A stretch of DNA of 64,000 nt, taken from NCBI RefSeq assembly GCF_000332155.1, contig NZ_KB235903.1, positions 363,315 through 427,314 on the forward strand, given 5' to 3'. Position numbers and translations under genes: made by a program. The stretch comes from Kamptonema formosum PCC 6407. Its GTDB lineage: Bacteria; Cyanobacteriota; Cyanobacteriia; Cyanobacteriales; Microcoleaceae. Positions 62,806-64,000 of the stretch are shown piece by piece (the first letter of the stretch is position 1; every line of letters starts with the position of its first letter). The notes under the pieces are model-generated. The model did no database searches, was not told the DNA's origin, and saw only the letters and a list, made by a program, of their open reading frames with translations.

Positions 62806-64000
62806 TTAATGAACTAACTCAGGAATTGATTTTTGAGCAGTTTGGCTTTCCAAACTTGGATTTTTCTTAAATCCGCTGAGAATAGTTTCCAACATCGGCT
62901 GTATTTTGGCTATTTGTTCCGCCCGAATAATTAAATCCCACAGAGGCTCAAATTTTTTCCAACCGCCTGCATAAAGTAAATGCCGCATTCGATGATTCCA
63001 AGTATTTTTAGTGGCAACTCCTTGAAAAATCGAACTCCACCGATAGAAATCTCGATAGGCCCGCCAGTAACCAGATTCTAAAACTTCTGGGGTCATTTTC
63101 TTAGGTTTAAATACAACATTGCGAGTATCGTACAAATCCCAATTGTGATGATCGATCCGCTTTTCAGCATCCATTCGCTGATATAAGTCTGTACCGGGGT
63201 ATGGCGTTAAAATGTGAAATGTGGCAGTTTCTATCCCATTATTTACCGCCCATTCTACAGTAGTATCAAACACAGTTTCATCATCTTCGTCCATGCCGAA
63301 AACAAAACTGCCATTAATCATCACACCCATATCATGTAAACGCCGGATTGCAGCACTATAATCCCGATTTAAGTTATGATATTTGTGCTGTTCTCTTAGA
63401 TTGACAGAATTAAGAGTTTCAAAACCGACAAATAAACTTCGCAAGCCACTTTCTACAGCTTTCTCTAACAAGTCTGGCTGCAAAATTGCATGGACTGTTC
63501 CCGCAGCTTGCCACACTCGCCCCATCCCTTTTAAACCATCGAATAAGGCACTGGCAAAACGGACATCTCCAAACAAGTGATCGTCAAGAAAAAATAGGTG
63601 TTTTCCTGGCAATCTTTCAATTTCAGCTAAGGCATGATCCACTGTTTGAGTGTAGAAAGATTTGCCACCTTTGAAGAAGGATTCTTTGTAGCAAAAATCG
63701 CAGTGATGGGGACAACCACGCGATACAACGATGGAATTGGGGACTAAATATAGTTGCCTTTTGATTAAATCGCGGCGGATTGGGGGGACTCCAATTAAAG
63801 TGCGATTTCTAGAGGCATAAACTTTTTCTGGTTTGCCTAAATGCCAATCTTTAAGAAACTGCGGCCAAGTATCTTTGCCAGGGCCGAGAAATATGGTGTC
63901 AGCATGGGCGGCGGCTTCTTCTGGGAGGGAGGTGACATGGAGGCCGCCGAGGGCGATATAAGCACCTTTTTGGCGATAGTAATCGGCTAATTCGTAGGCG
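62806..64000 (-). CDS. B12-binding radical SAM protein, 5' end outside window
   Basis: The minus-strand frame is open from base 64000 to the stop at 62806, about 398 codons. The upstream part has AYIALGGLHVTSLPEEAAAH, as in B12-binding domains, then the [4Fe-4S] motif CPHHCDFCYKESFFKGGKSF (C-x3-C-x2-C). Further on are HLFFLDDHLFGD, GLRSLFVGFETLNS, INGSFVFGMDEDDETVFDTT and TFHILTPYPGTDLYQRM. The C-terminal 120 residues (SGYWRAYRDFYRWSS) match the DUF4070-type end of such proteins in cyanobacteria. Substrate unknown; hopanoid or bacteriochlorophyll-type methylases belong to this group. Confidence 0.9.
   Translation of the reverse strand, partial: AYELADYYRQKGAYIALGGLHVTSLPEEAAAHADTIFLGPGKDTWPQFLKDWHLGKPEKVYASRNRTLIGVPPIRRDLIKRQLYLVPNSIVVSRGCPHHCDFCYKESFFKGGKSFYTQTVDHALAEIERLPGKHLFFLDDHLFGDVRFASALFDGLKGMGRVWQAAGTVHAILQPDLLEKAVESGLRSLFVGFETLNSVNLREQHKYHNLNRDYSAAIRRLHDMGVMINGSFVFGMDEDDETVFDTTVEWAVNNGIETATFHILTPYPGTDLYQRMDAEKRIDHHNWDLYDTRNVVFKPKKMTPEVLESGYWRAYRDFYRWSSIFQGVATKNTWNHRMRHLLYAGGWKKFEPLWDLIIRAEQIAKIQPMLETILSGFKKNPSLESQTAQKSIPELVH

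Noticed and set aside
1-64000. Very frequent GCGATCGC palindromes
   Set aside because: This is the known HIP1 motif of cyanobacteria and not a new signal.

Overview
The window looks like the chromosome of a filamentous, non-marine-type cyanobacterium of the Oscillatoria/Microcoleus kind. It carries psaE (photosystem I), several cyanobacteria-only families (DUF3110, DUF3288, cyanobacterial TamB, FtsH3-like and ClpB1-like proteins), very frequent GCGATCGC (HIP1) palindromes, and many short tandem heptamer repeats such as (GGGGCTA)n. No rRNA, tRNA, phage or complete insertion sequence was seen.

Layout. 0-1 kb: psaE followed by a mutM gene that breaks in an octamer repeat and is joined to a fragment of a CHASE-type sensor gene. 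1-11 kb: clpB, a HAMP histidine kinase, an HMW1C-like GT41 glycosyltransferase, an exported protein, a nuclease lipoprotein and ftsH, all on the minus strand. 12-25 kb: a plus-strand glycan locus with a DUF4254-like protein, a sugar C-methyltransferase-like enzyme, a 1165-residue protein with two tandem GT domains and a methyltransferase, a short-chain epimerase/dehydratase, and a 2187-residue protein stacking GT9-, GT2-, GT4- and GT41-like domains with four copies of a roughly 115-residue repeat that I do not recognise. 25-43 kb: housekeeping genes (serS, rseP, nth, def) mixed with CHAT-FHA and FHA-PrsW proteins, an ABC-class ATPase, retropepsin-like small proteins and a 344-bp tandem gene duplication. 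43-47 kb: a small RHH protein, a candidate HEARO/omega-type structured RNA without its nuclease gene, an HNH endonuclease and a 23-repeat CRISPR array with no cas genes in the window. 47-64 kb: a Ser/Thr kinase, an LpxB-related glycosyltransferase, a very long TamB, murQ, an internally duplicated 461-residue protein, a TrkA-type potassium channel and a cut-off radical SAM protein.

The genes of the glycan locus are tightly packed and co-oriented, one pair even overlapping, so they probably build or attach one complex surface glycan. Between genes the window is dominated by dispersed repeats of at least six families. Two behave in contrasting ways: an 8-bp repeat sits inside genes because it reads as the same stop-free peptide in every frame, while 7-bp repeats supply or directly follow the stop codons of seven genes. 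The best candidates for something undescribed are the giant multi-transferase with its private repeat, the repeat/stop-codon relationship, the composite heptamer-headed element present in six copies, and the orphan structured RNA.
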